NCBI RefSeq assembly: GCF_007096635.1
Contig: NZ_VKAA01000002.1
Span: 1-64,000, forward strand
Length of the DNA: 64,000 nucleotides
Source of the DNA: Mycolicibacterium sp. 018/SC-01/001
GTDB taxonomy: Bacteria > Actinomycetota > Actinomycetes > Mycobacteriales > Mycobacteriaceae
Direction of reading: 5' to 3'
Part shown: positions 54,745-63,112 of the stretch, piece after piece
How positions within the stretch are numbered: the first letter of the stretch is position 1
How the letters are laid out: the number at the start of each line of letters is the position of its first letter
Position numbers and translations under genes: made by a program
Notes under the pieces: generated by a model
The model's input: the letters and a program-made list of their open reading frames with translations, nothing else
The model's database searches: none
Told to the model about the DNA's origin: nothing

Positions 54745-55796
54745 GCGGTCTGGTTGACCAGCCGTACCGACGCGGCTCCGTCGGGGTAGAACTCTGCGAT
54801 CGACAACGACGCCAGATCCAGGTGCAGCCGGTACAGGATCGCCGGGCCGGCATCGAGCGCCATCCGCAGAAGCGTTTTGATCGGCGTCACGTGGGACACG
54901 ACGAGGACGGTCTGTCCGCCCCGTTCGGACACCAGCCGCTGCTGCACCCGGGCGATTCGGCGCGCGACCGTATCGAAGCTCTCCCCCTCCGGCGGCGCAA
55001 CGGCGGTGTCGGACAACCATTGTCGGTGCAGGTCCGGATCCCGTTCCGACGCTTCGCGAAACGTCAGCCCCTCCCACCCGCCGAAGTCGGTCTCGATCAG
55101 GTCGTCGTCCACCTCGACGTCCAGTCCGAGCGCTCCGGCCGCCGCGGCCGCGGTGTCGTGCGCCCGCTGCAGCGGAGAGGACACCACCGCGTCGATCCCA
55201 CCGAGGCGCCCCAGATAGTCCGCCGCAGCGGCGGCCTGGCGAACACCCAGGTCGGTCAGGGCCGGGTTGCCACGACCGGAGTACCGGCGTTCCACCGACA
55301 ACGGCGTCTGACCGTGACGAAGCAGCAACAGCTTCGTGGGTGCGCCTTTCGCACCCGTCCACCCCGCCGGATTCACCGCCACCGCAGCGGATTCCGCCGA
55401 GGCATCCATGGCCTGGTTGGCCAGCGCGTCAGCGGCGCTGTTCTGCGCCCGGGGCACCCACGTGTAGCTGACGTGGTCGAACGCGGCCGCCAGCTGCTGG
55501 GCCTGCCGGTGCAGTACCGCCAGATCCGGATGCTTGACCTTCCAGTTCCCCGCCATCTGCTCGACGACCAGCTTCGAGTCCATCCGGACCTCGACGTCGG
55601 TGGCGCCGATCCGCGCGGCGGCCTCCAATCCTGCGATCAGGCCGCGGTATTCGGCGACGTTGTTGGTGGCCCGGCCGATCGCTTCCTTCGTTTCGGCGAG
55701 CACCTCGCCACGATCGGCCGACCGGACGAGCGCCCCGTACCCGGCCGGTCCGGGGTTTCCGCGCGATCCCCCGTCGGCTTCGAGCAGCACCTTCAC
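54735..55796 (-). CDS. Bifunctional RNase H1-like / alpha-ribazole phosphatase (CobC)
   Basis: A 353-residue fusion. Residues 1-135 are an RNase H type I domain with the Asp-Glu-Asp-Asp set (EADGGSRGNPGPAGYGA, NNVAEYRGLIAGLEAA, VRMDSKLVVEQM, NSAADALANQA). Residues 155-353 are a histidine phosphatase with LLLRHGQTPLSVERRYSGRG and VVSHVTPIKTLL. The M. tuberculosis counterpart (Rv2228c) has both RNase H and CobC-like activity. This gives a third cobalamin-related gene here, next to cobT, cobS and cobD. The GTG at 55796 overlaps the upstream stop by 4 bases. Confidence 0.93.
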   Translation of the reverse strand: MKVLLEADGGSRGNPGPAGYGALVRSADRGEVLAETKEAIGRATNNVAEYRGLIAGLEAAARIGATDVEVRMDSKLVVEQMAGNWKVKHPDLAVLHRQAQQLAAAFDHVSYTWVPRAQNSAADALANQAMDASAESAAVAVNPAGWTGAKGAPTKLLLLRHGQTPLSVERRYSGRGNPALTDLGVRQAAAAADYLGRLGGIDAVVSSPLQRAHDTAAAAAGALGLDVEVDDDLIETDFGGWEGLTFREASERDPDLHRQWLSDTAVAPPEGESFDTVARRIARVQQRLVSERGGQTVLVVSHVTPIKTLLRMALDAGPAILYRLHLDLASLSIAEFYPDGAASVRLVNQTAYL

Positions 55797-56530
55797 GCGC
55801 CGGCGCCCTTGACCCGCAACAGAATCGCCGAACATTCCGGGCAGCGCAGCACGTCGTCGTCGGCCGCGGCAGCGATGCGCGCCAACTCGCCGCGGTCGAT
55901 CTCGAGCCGGCACGCCCCGCATCGCCTGCCCTGCAGCACCGCCGCCCCCACCCCGCCGCGCGACCGCTGGCGTTCGTACATCGAGACCAGGGACTCGTCG
56001 ATCGTCGCGACGAGTTCCTCGCGCCGCGAGCGCGCCTGGTGGGCGAGCTGACTCAGATGGGTGCGAGCCGAATCGCAGTTGCGTTGGGCATCGGTCATCG
56101 CGCTCTGCAGATCGTCGATACCGGCCAGCGCCTGATCCTGTTCCGCTGCAAGCTCTTCGCGGCGTTCCATCACCTCCAGCAGCGAGTCCTCGAGGCTGGA
56201 CTGCCGGCGCTCCAACGTCTCGAGTTCGTGCTGGATCTCGGTGAGCTGTTTGGCGTCCACGGTCCCACCCTCGAGAAGACGGCGATCCCGGTCCTCCCGC
56301 TGACGCACACTGTCGATCTCGCTCTCGAACTTGGCGACCTGAGCATCGATGTCGGCGAGCGCCAACTGCACCGCGGCCAACCGGTCGTTCGCCTCGTGGT
56401 GCGCGCTCTGGGCCGCCTCCAGCTTCGACCGCTCGGGCAGGTTCTTCACCCGGTGGTCGAGGCGACCGATCTCGGCGTCCAGCTCGGCCAGCTCGAGCAA
56501 CGAACGTTGCTGCGCCACATCAGCTTTCAT
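55793..56530 (-). CDS. Coiled-coil zinc-ribbon protein (CT398/Rv2229c family)
   Basis: A 245-residue protein. Residues 1-180 form a long charged coiled coil ([20 protein letters not shown] at its start), and the last 55 hold a zinc ribbon with CXXC pairs: [10 protein letters not shown] and [11 protein letters not shown]. Family members (DUF164/zf-RING_7) have unknown biochemical roles and are thought to scaffold protein complexes. It is always linked with NIF3 in actinobacteria: here its ATG lies 11 bases inside the end of the NIF3 gene, and its stop overlaps the RNase H gene by 4. Confidence 0.9.
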   Translation of the reverse strand: MKADVAQQRSLLELAELDAEIGRLDHRVKNLPERSKLEAAQSAHHEANDRLAAVQLALADIDAQVAKFESEIDSVRQREDRDRRLLEGGTVDAKQLTEIQHELETLERRQSSLEDSLLEVMERREELAAEQDQALAGIDDLQSAMTDAQRNCDSARTHLSQLAHQARSRREELVATIDESLVSMYERQRSRGGVGAAVLQGRRCGACRLEIDRGELARIAAAADDDVLRCPECSAILLRVKGAGA

Positions 56531-57650
56531 GTGAACAATCCTCGACATTCCAGGGGTCGGTACGCACCGGGGACACGGTGATGGGCAGGTCGGCAAAGTG
56601 TCGACGCAACAGCGCGGCCGCCTGGCCGCACCACGGGTACTCGCTGGCCCAGTGCGCGACGTCGACGAGGGCGACACCGGATGTCCGTCGGTGTTCGTCG
56701 GCGGGATGGTGGCGCAGGTCGGCGGTCACGTAGGCCTGCACGTCGGCCCGCGCCACCTCGGCCAGCAGCGAATCCCCCGCTCCGCCACACACCGCCACGC
56801 GGGACACCGGCGCGTCGGGATTGCCGGAGGCACGCACCCCCCACGTCGTGGCGGGCAGCCCGCGCCGCACCCGGGTGACGAACGCGCTCAACGGTTCCGG
56901 TTCGTCAATCACGGCGATGCGCCCCAGGCCCGTGCCGTCGGGGACCGACTCGACGGCGACGACGTCGAACGCGGGCTCTTCGTAGGGATGTGCCGCGCGC
57001 AGGGCGGCCAACACCGCCGCCCGCCGTGACCGCGGCGCCACCATCTCCACACGATCTTCGTCGACCTGTTCGACGGTGCCGACCGTTCCGATGGCCGGTG
57101 CCGCGCCGGCGAGCGGCAGGAACTGACCGACCCCAGACGTGCTCCAACTGCACTGCGCGTAGTCGCCGATCTGGCCGGCGCCCGCGTCGAACATCGCCGC
57201 GCGCACCGCGGCGGCGTTGTCCCGCGGCGCGTACACACCCCACTTGTCCAGCGCCGGCGACGACGATCCGGGCGAGAGGACGTCGGTGACCGTCAGCCCC
57301 AGCGCCTCGGCGAGCGCATCCGACACCCCGGGCGAAGCGCTGTCGGCGTTGGTGTGCGCGGTGAACAGCGAGCGGCCGGTGCGGATCATGGCGTGCAGCA
57401 GCTGCCCCTTCGCGGTGTCGGCGGCCACGCTGTCCACCCCCCGCAGCAGCAGCGGATGGTGGGCGAGCAGCAGGCCGCGGTCCGGCACCGTCGCGACCAC
57501 CTCGGGCGTCGCGTCGACCGCGAGCGTGACGGATTCGATCACCTCGGCCGGGTCTCCGCACACCAGGCCGACGGAATCCCAGCTCTGCGCCAGGCGGGGC
57601 GGATAGGCCGCGTCCAGCACCTCGATGACGTCGGCGAGACGCACCGTCAT
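56520..57650 (-). CDS. NIF3/DUF34 family metal-binding protein
   Basis: A 376-residue NIF3-like protein (YbgI/GTP cyclohydrolase-I-type-2 label). Metal ligands are visible: [13 protein letters not shown] (His-His), [21 protein letters not shown] (His and Asp) and, at the C-terminus, the [13 protein letters not shown] motif (His-x3-Glu). The middle [11 protein letters not shown] part is the inserted PII-like domain of long members. Biochemical function is unresolved. GAGGTGG lies near its ATG. It heads the NIF3, zinc-ribbon, RNase H operon. The cobC aminotransferase-like gene (Rv2231c), which follows in M. tuberculosis, is absent. Confidence 0.91.
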   Translation of the reverse strand: MTVRLADVIEVLDAAYPPRLAQSWDSVGLVCGDPAEVIESVTLAVDATPEVVATVPDRGLLLAHHPLLLRGVDSVAADTAKGQLLHAMIRTGRSLFTAHTNADSASPGVSDALAEALGLTVTDVLSPGSSSPALDKWGVYAPRDNAAAVRAAMFDAGAGQIGDYAQCSWSTSGVGQFLPLAGAAPAIGTVGTVEQVDEDRVEMVAPRSRRAAVLAALRAAHPYEEPAFDVVAVESVPDGTGLGRIAVIDEPEPLSAFVTRVRRGLPATTWGVRASGNPDAPVSRVAVCGGAGDSLLAEVARADVQAYVTADLRHHPADEHRRTSGVALVDVAHWASEYPWCGQAAALLRRHFADLPITVSPVRTDPWNVEDCSHES

Positions 57651-57716
57651 CGCACCACCTCGGGACATGCCACATCACGACAGTAGTGCGCAGGTCCAGC
57701 CACTCCGGGCATCAGG

Positions 57717-57722
57717 GACAAT
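57717..57722 (+). promoter_or_regulatory. Possible -10 of ptkA
   Basis: GACAAT, 7 bases before the GTG at 57730; a weaker match because the first base is G. It supports a leaderless GTG start over the ATG at 57721. Confidence 0.3.
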
Positions 57723-57729
57723 GGGACGC

Positions 57730-58416
57730 GTGACGGACGTGGTGGACAGCGCAGCCGGGGTGGCCCGGGTGCGCAGCGGTGACCTGGTGATCTTCGACCT
57801 GGACGGCACGCTGACCGATTCCGCCGACGGCATCGTCGCCAGCTTCCGGCACGCCCTGGCTGCCATCGGCGCCCCGGTGCCCGACGGCGACCTGGCGAGC
57901 CGCATCGTCGGTCCTCCGATGCGGCACACGCTGGAGTCGATGGGCCTGGGTGAGCGCGCCGGGGAGGCGATGGCTGCCTACTGGGCCGATTACACGACCC
58001 GCGGCTGGTCGATGAACCGCCCCTTCGCAGGGGTCGCGGAGCTGCTCGCCGACCTCTCGCGAGCGGGTGTCCGCCTGGCCGTGGCGACGTCGAAGGCCGA
58101 GCCCACGGCGCGGCGCATCCTCGAGCACTTCGAGCTCGACGGGTTCTTCGAGGTCATCGCCGGGGCCAGCGTCGACGGCACCCGGTCCAGCAAAGCCGAC
58201 GTGCTGGCCCACGCGCTCGCCCAACTCGAGCCGCTGCCGGAGCGGGTGGTGATGATCGGTGACCGCTCGCACGACGTCGAGGGCGCGGCCGCCCACGGGA
58301 TCGGCACGATCGTCGTCGACTGGGGTTACGGCCGCGAGGACTTCATCGCGTCGACCAGCCCCGCGCTGGCCCACGTCGCCGATGTCGCGGCGCTGCGCGA
58401 GGTGCTGGGTGTCTGA
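57730..58416 (+). CDS. ptkA: HAD-superfamily protein, PtkA-like
   Basis: A 228-residue HAD phosphatase-fold protein: nucleophile motif VIFDLDGTLTDSADG, helical cap, VATSKAEPTARRILEHF (motif II/III region), and MIGDRSHDVEGAAAHG (motif IV). In M. tuberculosis the positional homologue PtkA is a protein-tyrosine kinase built on a HAD fold that phosphorylates PtpA. The protein here lacks most of the disordered N-terminal region (about 60-80 residues) of that enzyme, so kinase activity cannot be assumed; PGP-like phosphatase is the alternative. It overlaps ptpA by 8 bases. Confidence 0.85.
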   Translation: MTDVVDSAAGVARVRSGDLVIFDLDGTLTDSADGIVASFRHALAAIGAPVPDGDLASRIVGPPMRHTLESMGLGERAGEAMAAYWADYTTRGWSMNRPFAGVAELLADLSRAGVRLAVATSKAEPTARRILEHFELDGFFEVIAGASVDGTRSSKADVLAHALAQLEPLPERVVMIGDRSHDVEGAAAHGIGTIVVDWGYGREDFIASTSPALAHVADVAALREVLGV

Positions 58417-58903
58417 TCAGCTGCACGTGACGTTCATCTGCTCGGGCAACATCTGCCGCAGCCCGATGGCCGAGAAGATGTTCGCCCACCAGCTCAGTGA
58501 GCGCGGCCTGGCCGAGGCCGTGCGGGTCACCAGCGCAGGCACCGGGCACTGGCACGAGGGTGAGCCGGCCGATCGCCGGGCCGCGACGACGCTGCGCAAC
58601 CACGGCTATCCGAGCGCGCACCGCGCCGCCCAGATGACCGACGACCATCTCGACGCCGATCTCGTCGTGGCGCTGGGCCGCAACCACCTGCGCATGCTGG
58701 CCGAACGAGGGGTGGCGCCGGAGCGGCTGCGGATGCTGCGCTCGTTCGATCCGCGCTCGGGAAAGCACGCGCTCGACGTCGACGACCCGTACTACGGCAC
58801 CCCGGACGATTTCGAGGCCGTGTTCGCGGTCATCGACGCCGCCCTGCCCGGCCTGCATGCCTGGGTCGACGAGCAGCTGGCCGAGCGGCGGCAGGCGGGC
58901 TGA
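58409..58903 (+). CDS. ptpA: Low-molecular-weight protein tyrosine phosphatase
   Basis: A 164-residue LMW-PTP. The P-loop VTFICSGNICRSPMAEKM holds nucleophile C11 and R17 (C-x5-R), and DVDDPYYGTPDDFEAVF carries the general-acid Asp and the paired Tyr residues phosphorylated by PtkA in M. tuberculosis. There PtpA is secreted and blocks phagosome acidification; in an environmental species the role is likely internal. GTG 58409 overlaps ptkA, and the SURF1 gene starts 4 bases after its stop, so the three are one operon. Confidence 0.95.
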   Translation: MSDQLHVTFICSGNICRSPMAEKMFAHQLSERGLAEAVRVTSAGTGHWHEGEPADRRAATTLRNHGYPSAHRAAQMTDDHLDADLVVALGRNHLRMLAERGVAPERLRMLRSFDPRSGKHALDVDDPYYGTPDDFEAVFAVIDAALPGLHAWVDEQLAERRQAG

Positions 58904-58906
58904 GGA

Positions 58907-59713
58907 ATGCGCAGGCTCGCTTTCCTGCTGCGCCCGCAGTGGCTCGCGCTCTACGTCGTGGTGATCGCGTTCGCCTACCTGTGTTTCACCGTGCTCGCCC
59001 CGTGGCAGCTGCACAAGAACACGAAGACATCCCGCGAGAACGCCCAGATCTCTGCGTCGCTGAACGCCGACCCGGTGCCGGTGACGACGCTACTGCCGCA
59101 TCAGGATTCGTCGGCACTCGACGATCAGTGGAAGCGGGTGACGGCGACGGGGCGGTATCTGCCCGCCGCGCAGGTGGTCGCCCGGTTGCGGGTGATCGAC
59201 GGTGATCCGGCGTTCGAGGTGCTGGTCCCCTTCGCCGTCGAAGGTGGCCCGACCGTGCTGGTGGATCGGGGCTACGTCAAGCCGGTGACGGGCTCCGAGG
59301 TGCCCGAGATCAGCCCCGCCCCGACCGAGCCCGTGACGATCACCGCGCGGCTGCGCGACGGCGAACCGGTCGCGGTGGGCAAGGACCCGTTCCGAGATGC
59401 CGGTGTGCAGCAGGTCTATTCGATCAATCCCGGCCAGATCTCGACACTGGTCGGGGTACCACTGGCAGGGTCGTATCTGCAGCTGGTGGAGGACCAGCCG
59501 GGCGGACTCGGCGTGGTGCCGCTGCCGCGCCTGGAGGCCGGGCCGTTCCTGTCGTACGGCATCCAGTGGATCGCGTTCGGCATCATCGCCCCGATCGGCG
59601 TGGGCTACTTCGTCTATGCCGAGGTGCAGGCGCGTCGGCGGGAGAAGGACACCCCGGCCCAGCCGGTCACCCGCGAGGACAAGCTGGCCGACCGCTACGG
59701 CAGGCGACGCTGA
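58907..59713 (+). CDS. SURF1-family cytochrome oxidase assembly protein
   Basis: A 268-residue protein with two membrane helices, one near residues 12-32 (LALYVVVIAFAYLCFTVLAP) and one near 205-230 (YGIQWIAFGIIAPIGVGYFV), enclosing an outer domain with the SURF1 motif WKRVTATGRYLPA and VPFAVEGGPTVLVDRGYV. SURF1 helps haem a insertion into cytochrome oxidase subunit I, so it serves the same oxidase as CtaC and CtaF at the other end of the window. It is equivalent to Rv2235. The last 47 bases overlap the convergent cobD. Confidence 0.9.
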   Translation: MRRLAFLLRPQWLALYVVVIAFAYLCFTVLAPWQLHKNTKTSRENAQISASLNADPVPVTTLLPHQDSSALDDQWKRVTATGRYLPAAQVVARLRVIDGDPAFEVLVPFAVEGGPTVLVDRGYVKPVTGSEVPEISPAPTEPVTITARLRDGEPVAVGKDPFRDAGVQQVYSINPGQISTLVGVPLAGSYLQLVEDQPGGLGVVPLPRLEAGPFLSYGIQWIAFGIIAPIGVGYFVYAEVQARRREKDTPAQPVTREDKLADRYGRRR

Positions 59714-60635
59714 CGGCCGCTGCGGCGGCGACGATCTGGACGGCGCGGGAGAGCCGGACCGCCCGCCGGAGGTCGTCGGCACCGGGCGCCCGTCCGGCTC
59801 CCAGCGTGGGGCGGATCTCCAATTCGTGGGCGTACTGGGTGGGTCCGCCCAGCTGGATGCCGAGGGCGCCCGCGAACGACGCTTCGGCGACGCCGGCGTT
59901 GGGGCTGGGATGCCGGGCGGCATCGCGCTGCCACGCGCGGGCAGCACCGGCGGGTGACCCCCCGACCAGCGGGGCGCAGACGACGACGAACAGGCCCGTC
60001 AGCCGCGCTGCAGCTAAGTTCAGCAGATCGTCGAATCGTGCCGCCGCCCAACCGAATCTGCGGTAGCGCGACGACTTGTTGCCGACCATCGCGTCGAGGG
60101 TGTTGGCGGCCCGGTAGAGCAGCACCCCGGGTGCACCGCCCACCGCGGCCCACAGCAGCGGCCCCACCTGTGCGTCGGAGGTGTTCTCCGCGATCGACTC
60201 CAGCGCGGCCCGGGTCAGGCCCGCCGCGTCGAGAACCGACGGGTCGCGCCCGCACAGTGACGGCAGCAGCCCGCGCGCGCCGGCAAGGTCGTCCGCGGCG
60301 ACGAAGTCCGCCATCCGGTCGCCGGTGCGGGCCAGCGAGGTGCCTCCCAGCGCGATGAACGTCGCGGCCGCGACCCAGGCGGATTCGCCGATCGTCCCCG
60401 CCCGCCGGCTCAGGCGCTCTCCGCCCGCCGCGGCCAGCGTGACCGCCCCGAGCAGCACCGCGCAGTAAGCGACACCGGCACGTCGGCTGTCGGCATAGAT
60501 CCGGCGTTCCAGTGCTGCGGCAGCGCTGCCGAACAACGCGACCGGATGCCCTCGTCGCGGATCGCCGAGCGCCGCGTCGGCCAGCACACCGAGAGCGATT
60601 CCGGCCGCCCGGCCACGAACTGCTGCGAACACCAC
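59667..60635 (-). CDS. cobD: Adenosylcobinamide-phosphate synthase (CbiB/CobD)
   Basis: A membrane enzyme that attaches the aminopropanol arm to adenosylcobyric acid in cobalamin synthesis. The 322-residue protein has GVLADAALGDPRRGHPVALFG, AALESIAENTSDAQVGPLLW (with the conserved ENxxD residues), RAANTLDAMVGNK, and NLAAARLTGLFVVV, with four to five hydrophobic segments, then SPNAGVAEASFAGALGI. It is equivalent to Rv2236c. The 3' end reads 47 bases into the SURF1 gene on the opposite strand, an unusually long convergent coding overlap. Confidence 0.93.
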   Translation of the reverse strand: MVFAAVRGRAAGIALGVLADAALGDPRRGHPVALFGSAAAALERRIYADSRRAGVAYCAVLLGAVTLAAAGGERLSRRAGTIGESAWVAAATFIALGGTSLARTGDRMADFVAADDLAGARGLLPSLCGRDPSVLDAAGLTRAALESIAENTSDAQVGPLLWAAVGGAPGVLLYRAANTLDAMVGNKSSRYRRFGWAAARFDDLLNLAAARLTGLFVVVCAPLVGGSPAGAARAWQRDAARHPSPNAGVAEASFAGALGIQLGGPTQYAHELEIRPTLGAGRAPGADDLRRAVRLSRAVQIVAAAAAVSVACRSGRPACPRG

Positions 60636-60668
60636 GGCAGCTTGTCACATCGGTGTCAGACTGTGCCC

Positions 60669-62378
60669 ATGGCCGACGTGATCGTGACCGCAGGAACCGT
60701 CATCACGATGGACGAGGCCGTCCCCCGTGCGCAGGCCGTCGCGGTCAGTGACGGACGCATCGTCGCGGTGGGCAGCATCGACGACTGCCGGACCGCGCTG
60801 CCGGGTGCCGAGGAGATCGACACCGGCGCCGCGGTGTTGGCGCCGGGATTCGTTGAGCCGCACAGCCATCCGCTGATCAGTGGGATCGCCACCGAGGCGC
60901 CGGCCCGCTCGATCGCGCCGTGGGTGGCGACGTCGTGGGCGCAGGTGCAGGAGGTCTTCGCCGACGCCCTGGCTCACACCGATCCCGAGACGCCGCTGTG
61001 GTTCGCCGGTTACGACGCTCTGCTGCACGGACATCCGTCGCCCAAGGCCCCTGAACTCGACGAGATCTTCGGCGACCGCGTCACCGTGGTCACCGACAAC
61101 TCCGGCCACGGCGTGTACTTCAATTCCGCTCTGATCCGGGCGCGCGGTTGGGACACCGACCCGCCGGCCGACCCGGTGGCGGGAAAGTTCGGCCGCAACG
61201 CCGACGGGACGCTGAACGGTCAGGGTTTCGAGTTGCCGGTGGTGACGGCGGTGACGATGCCGCTGCTGACGGCGATGGGCGACCCGCTCGTGTCGGCGGC
61301 GAGCTACTACGCACTGATGGCGCGCGGTGGCTACACGTCGACCTCGGACATGACATACGACCCGAAGTTCGCCGCCGGATACGAGGCGCTGGCGGCGGCT
61401 CCGTCGTGCCCGCTTCGCGTGAGCATGTGGGAAATGTCGGTCACCGATACCTATTGGGAGCCAACGACGTTCACCGCGGGCGAGGAGTGGCTGACCAAAT
61501 CGGGAGTCAAGCTGTGGACCGACGGGTCCCCGTGGGTGGGCAACATCGCGATCTCGTTCCCCTATCTCGAGACCGAGGCCACCCGCACCGCGGGCATCGA
61601 TCCCGCAGTGGCAGGCGGGGCGCGCTCGATGAACTACAGCCGCGAGCAGCTCGACGCCATCCTCGACAAGGCGGCACCGGCGGGCTGGCAGATGGCGTTC
61701 CACGCCAACGGCGACCTGGCACTGGATCTCGCGTTGGATGCCTACGAGGACGCGCTGCAGCGCCACGGCCTGGTGGGTACCGATCACCGCTGGCGGCTGG
61801 AGCACTGCGGGGCCGGCACGCGCGAGCATTTCGATCGCGCGGCCCGGCTCGGGGTGCATGTGTCGATGGCTCCGTTCCAGTACTACTACTGGGGCGAGTT
61901 GCTCGACGGCGCGATGTTCGACCCCCGCTACGGCGCGCGGTGGGCGGCGTTCGCCGATGCCGTCGACTCCGGGGCGTGCGTCTCGCTGCACAACGACGGG
62001 TCGGTGTCGCCGCCGACACCGATCGTCAACATCGCCACGGCGGTGACCCGGCGGACCCGCAAGGGCACGGTGCACTGCCCGGAGCAGTCGATCTCGCTGG
62101 ATCAGGCGTGGCGCGCGCAGACGATCGACGCCGCCCGCACGCTGCGCCGCGAGCACCTCGTGGGGTCGATCAGCGTCGGCAAGCTCGCCGATTTCGTGGA
62201 GCTGAGCGCCGATCCGTGGGAGGTCGAACCCACCGCGCTGATCGACACGGTTCAGGTGACGGGGACGTGGCTGGGCGGGCGGCGGATCGATCTCGACGAG
62301 TTCCTCGGCGCGGTCCGCGCGGCCGACAACGCCGAGCACGCGCACCTCGCCGAGCGCAAGGCCACCGGGTGCTGCTGA
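60669..62378 (+). CDS. Cytoplasmic amidohydrolase (YtcJ-like, amidohydrolase 3 family)
   Basis: A 569-residue relative of the exported amidohydrolase at 20997-22826, but without a signal peptide. Metal and active-site motifs are GFVEPHSHPL (HxH), GVKLWTDGSPW, AFHANGDLALDL, RLEHCG and SLHNDGSVSPPTP. The C-terminus ends with a Cys pair (TGCC). The substrate is unknown; such enzymes hydrolyse amides, ureas or formamides. ATG 60669 has a CAGACT hexamer 6 bases upstream, a weak -10. Its last 10 bases overlap the MgtC gene, so the two are coupled. Confidence 0.87.
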   Translation: MADVIVTAGTVITMDEAVPRAQAVAVSDGRIVAVGSIDDCRTALPGAEEIDTGAAVLAPGFVEPHSHPLISGIATEAPARSIAPWVATSWAQVQEVFADALAHTDPETPLWFAGYDALLHGHPSPKAPELDEIFGDRVTVVTDNSGHGVYFNSALIRARGWDTDPPADPVAGKFGRNADGTLNGQGFELPVVTAVTMPLLTAMGDPLVSAASYYALMARGGYTSTSDMTYDPKFAAGYEALAAAPSCPLRVSMWEMSVTDTYWEPTTFTAGEEWLTKSGVKLWTDGSPWVGNIAISFPYLETEATRTAGIDPAVAGGARSMNYSREQLDAILDKAAPAGWQMAFHANGDLALDLALDAYEDALQRHGLVGTDHRWRLEHCGAGTREHFDRAARLGVHVSMAPFQYYYWGELLDGAMFDPRYGARWAAFADAVDSGACVSLHNDGSVSPPTPIVNIATAVTRRTRKGTVHCPEQSISLDQAWRAQTIDAARTLRREHLVGSISVGKLADFVELSADPWEVEPTALIDTVQVTGTWLGGRRIDLDEFLGAVRAADNAEHAHLAERKATGCC

Positions 62379-63106
62379 CGCTGCTCGCCGACCCGGCGTT
62401 CTTCAGCGGGCCGGGCCAGGGGACCCGCCAGATCGTCGAGCTGTTCGTGGCGTTCGGGCTGACCGCGCTGATCGGCCTGGAACGCGAATTGCAGGGCAAG
62501 AGTGCGGGTTTGCGCACACAGACACTCGTCGGGACCGCCGCAGCGCTGATCCTGCTGGTGAGCAAGTACGGGTTCGGCGACGTCCTCGTCCCCGGCCTCG
62601 TGGTCGTCGACCCGTCGCGCGTCGCGGCGCAGATCGTCACCGGCATCGGTTTCTTGGGCGCCGGCATCATCATCTTCCGGCGCGGTTCGGTTCACGGCCT
62701 CACGACGGCGGCCGCCGTCTGGGAGTCCGCGGCGATCGGCATGGCCGCCGGTGCCGGTCTCCTGCTCCTCGCGTGCACCGTCACGGCGATGCACTTCCTG
62801 ATCATCGTGGGCTTCCTGCCAGTCGTCCGACGTCTGGCCAACCGGCTGGGCGGAGCGATCACGCTGCACATCACCTACGAGGACGGCCGTGGTGTGCTGC
62901 GGCAGGTGCTGGAAGCCTGCAGCCGACGGAACTGGCAGCTCACCGAACTGTCGGCCGACCCGGCAGGGGAACCGCTCGGCGCGCCGAGCGGTCATGTCGG
63001 CGTACAACTGACCCTGGCCGGCTCGGGAATCCTGCGTGCACCAGCTGTTCTGGCCGAGATCACCGGCGTGTCAGGAATCCGGCAACTCGACGGCACTCCC
63101 GACTGA
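62369..63106 (+). CDS. MgtC/SapB-family membrane protein
   Basis: A 245-residue protein with about five membrane helices and the MgtC core: FVAFGLTALIGLERELQGKSAGLRT (key LIGLERE), TQTLVGTAAALILLVS, GIGFLGAGIIIFRRGSVHGLTTAA and VWESAAIGMAAGAG. A C-terminal soluble part (about 175-245) resembles an ACT-like domain (LHITYEDGRGVLRQVLEACS). In M. tuberculosis MgtC (Rv1811) supports growth at low Mg2+ and in macrophages; the shared fold here may inhibit or regulate a membrane ATPase. The GTG at 62369 lies inside the amidohydrolase gene. Confidence 0.9.
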   Translation: MLLTLLADPAFFSGPGQGTRQIVELFVAFGLTALIGLERELQGKSAGLRTQTLVGTAAALILLVSKYGFGDVLVPGLVVVDPSRVAAQIVTGIGFLGAGIIIFRRGSVHGLTTAAAVWESAAIGMAAGAGLLLLACTVTAMHFLIIVGFLPVVRRLANRLGGAITLHITYEDGRGVLRQVLEACSRRNWQLTELSADPAGEPLGAPSGHVGVQLTLAGSGILRAPAVLAEITGVSGIRQLDGTPD

Positions 63107-63112
63107 ACCCCG

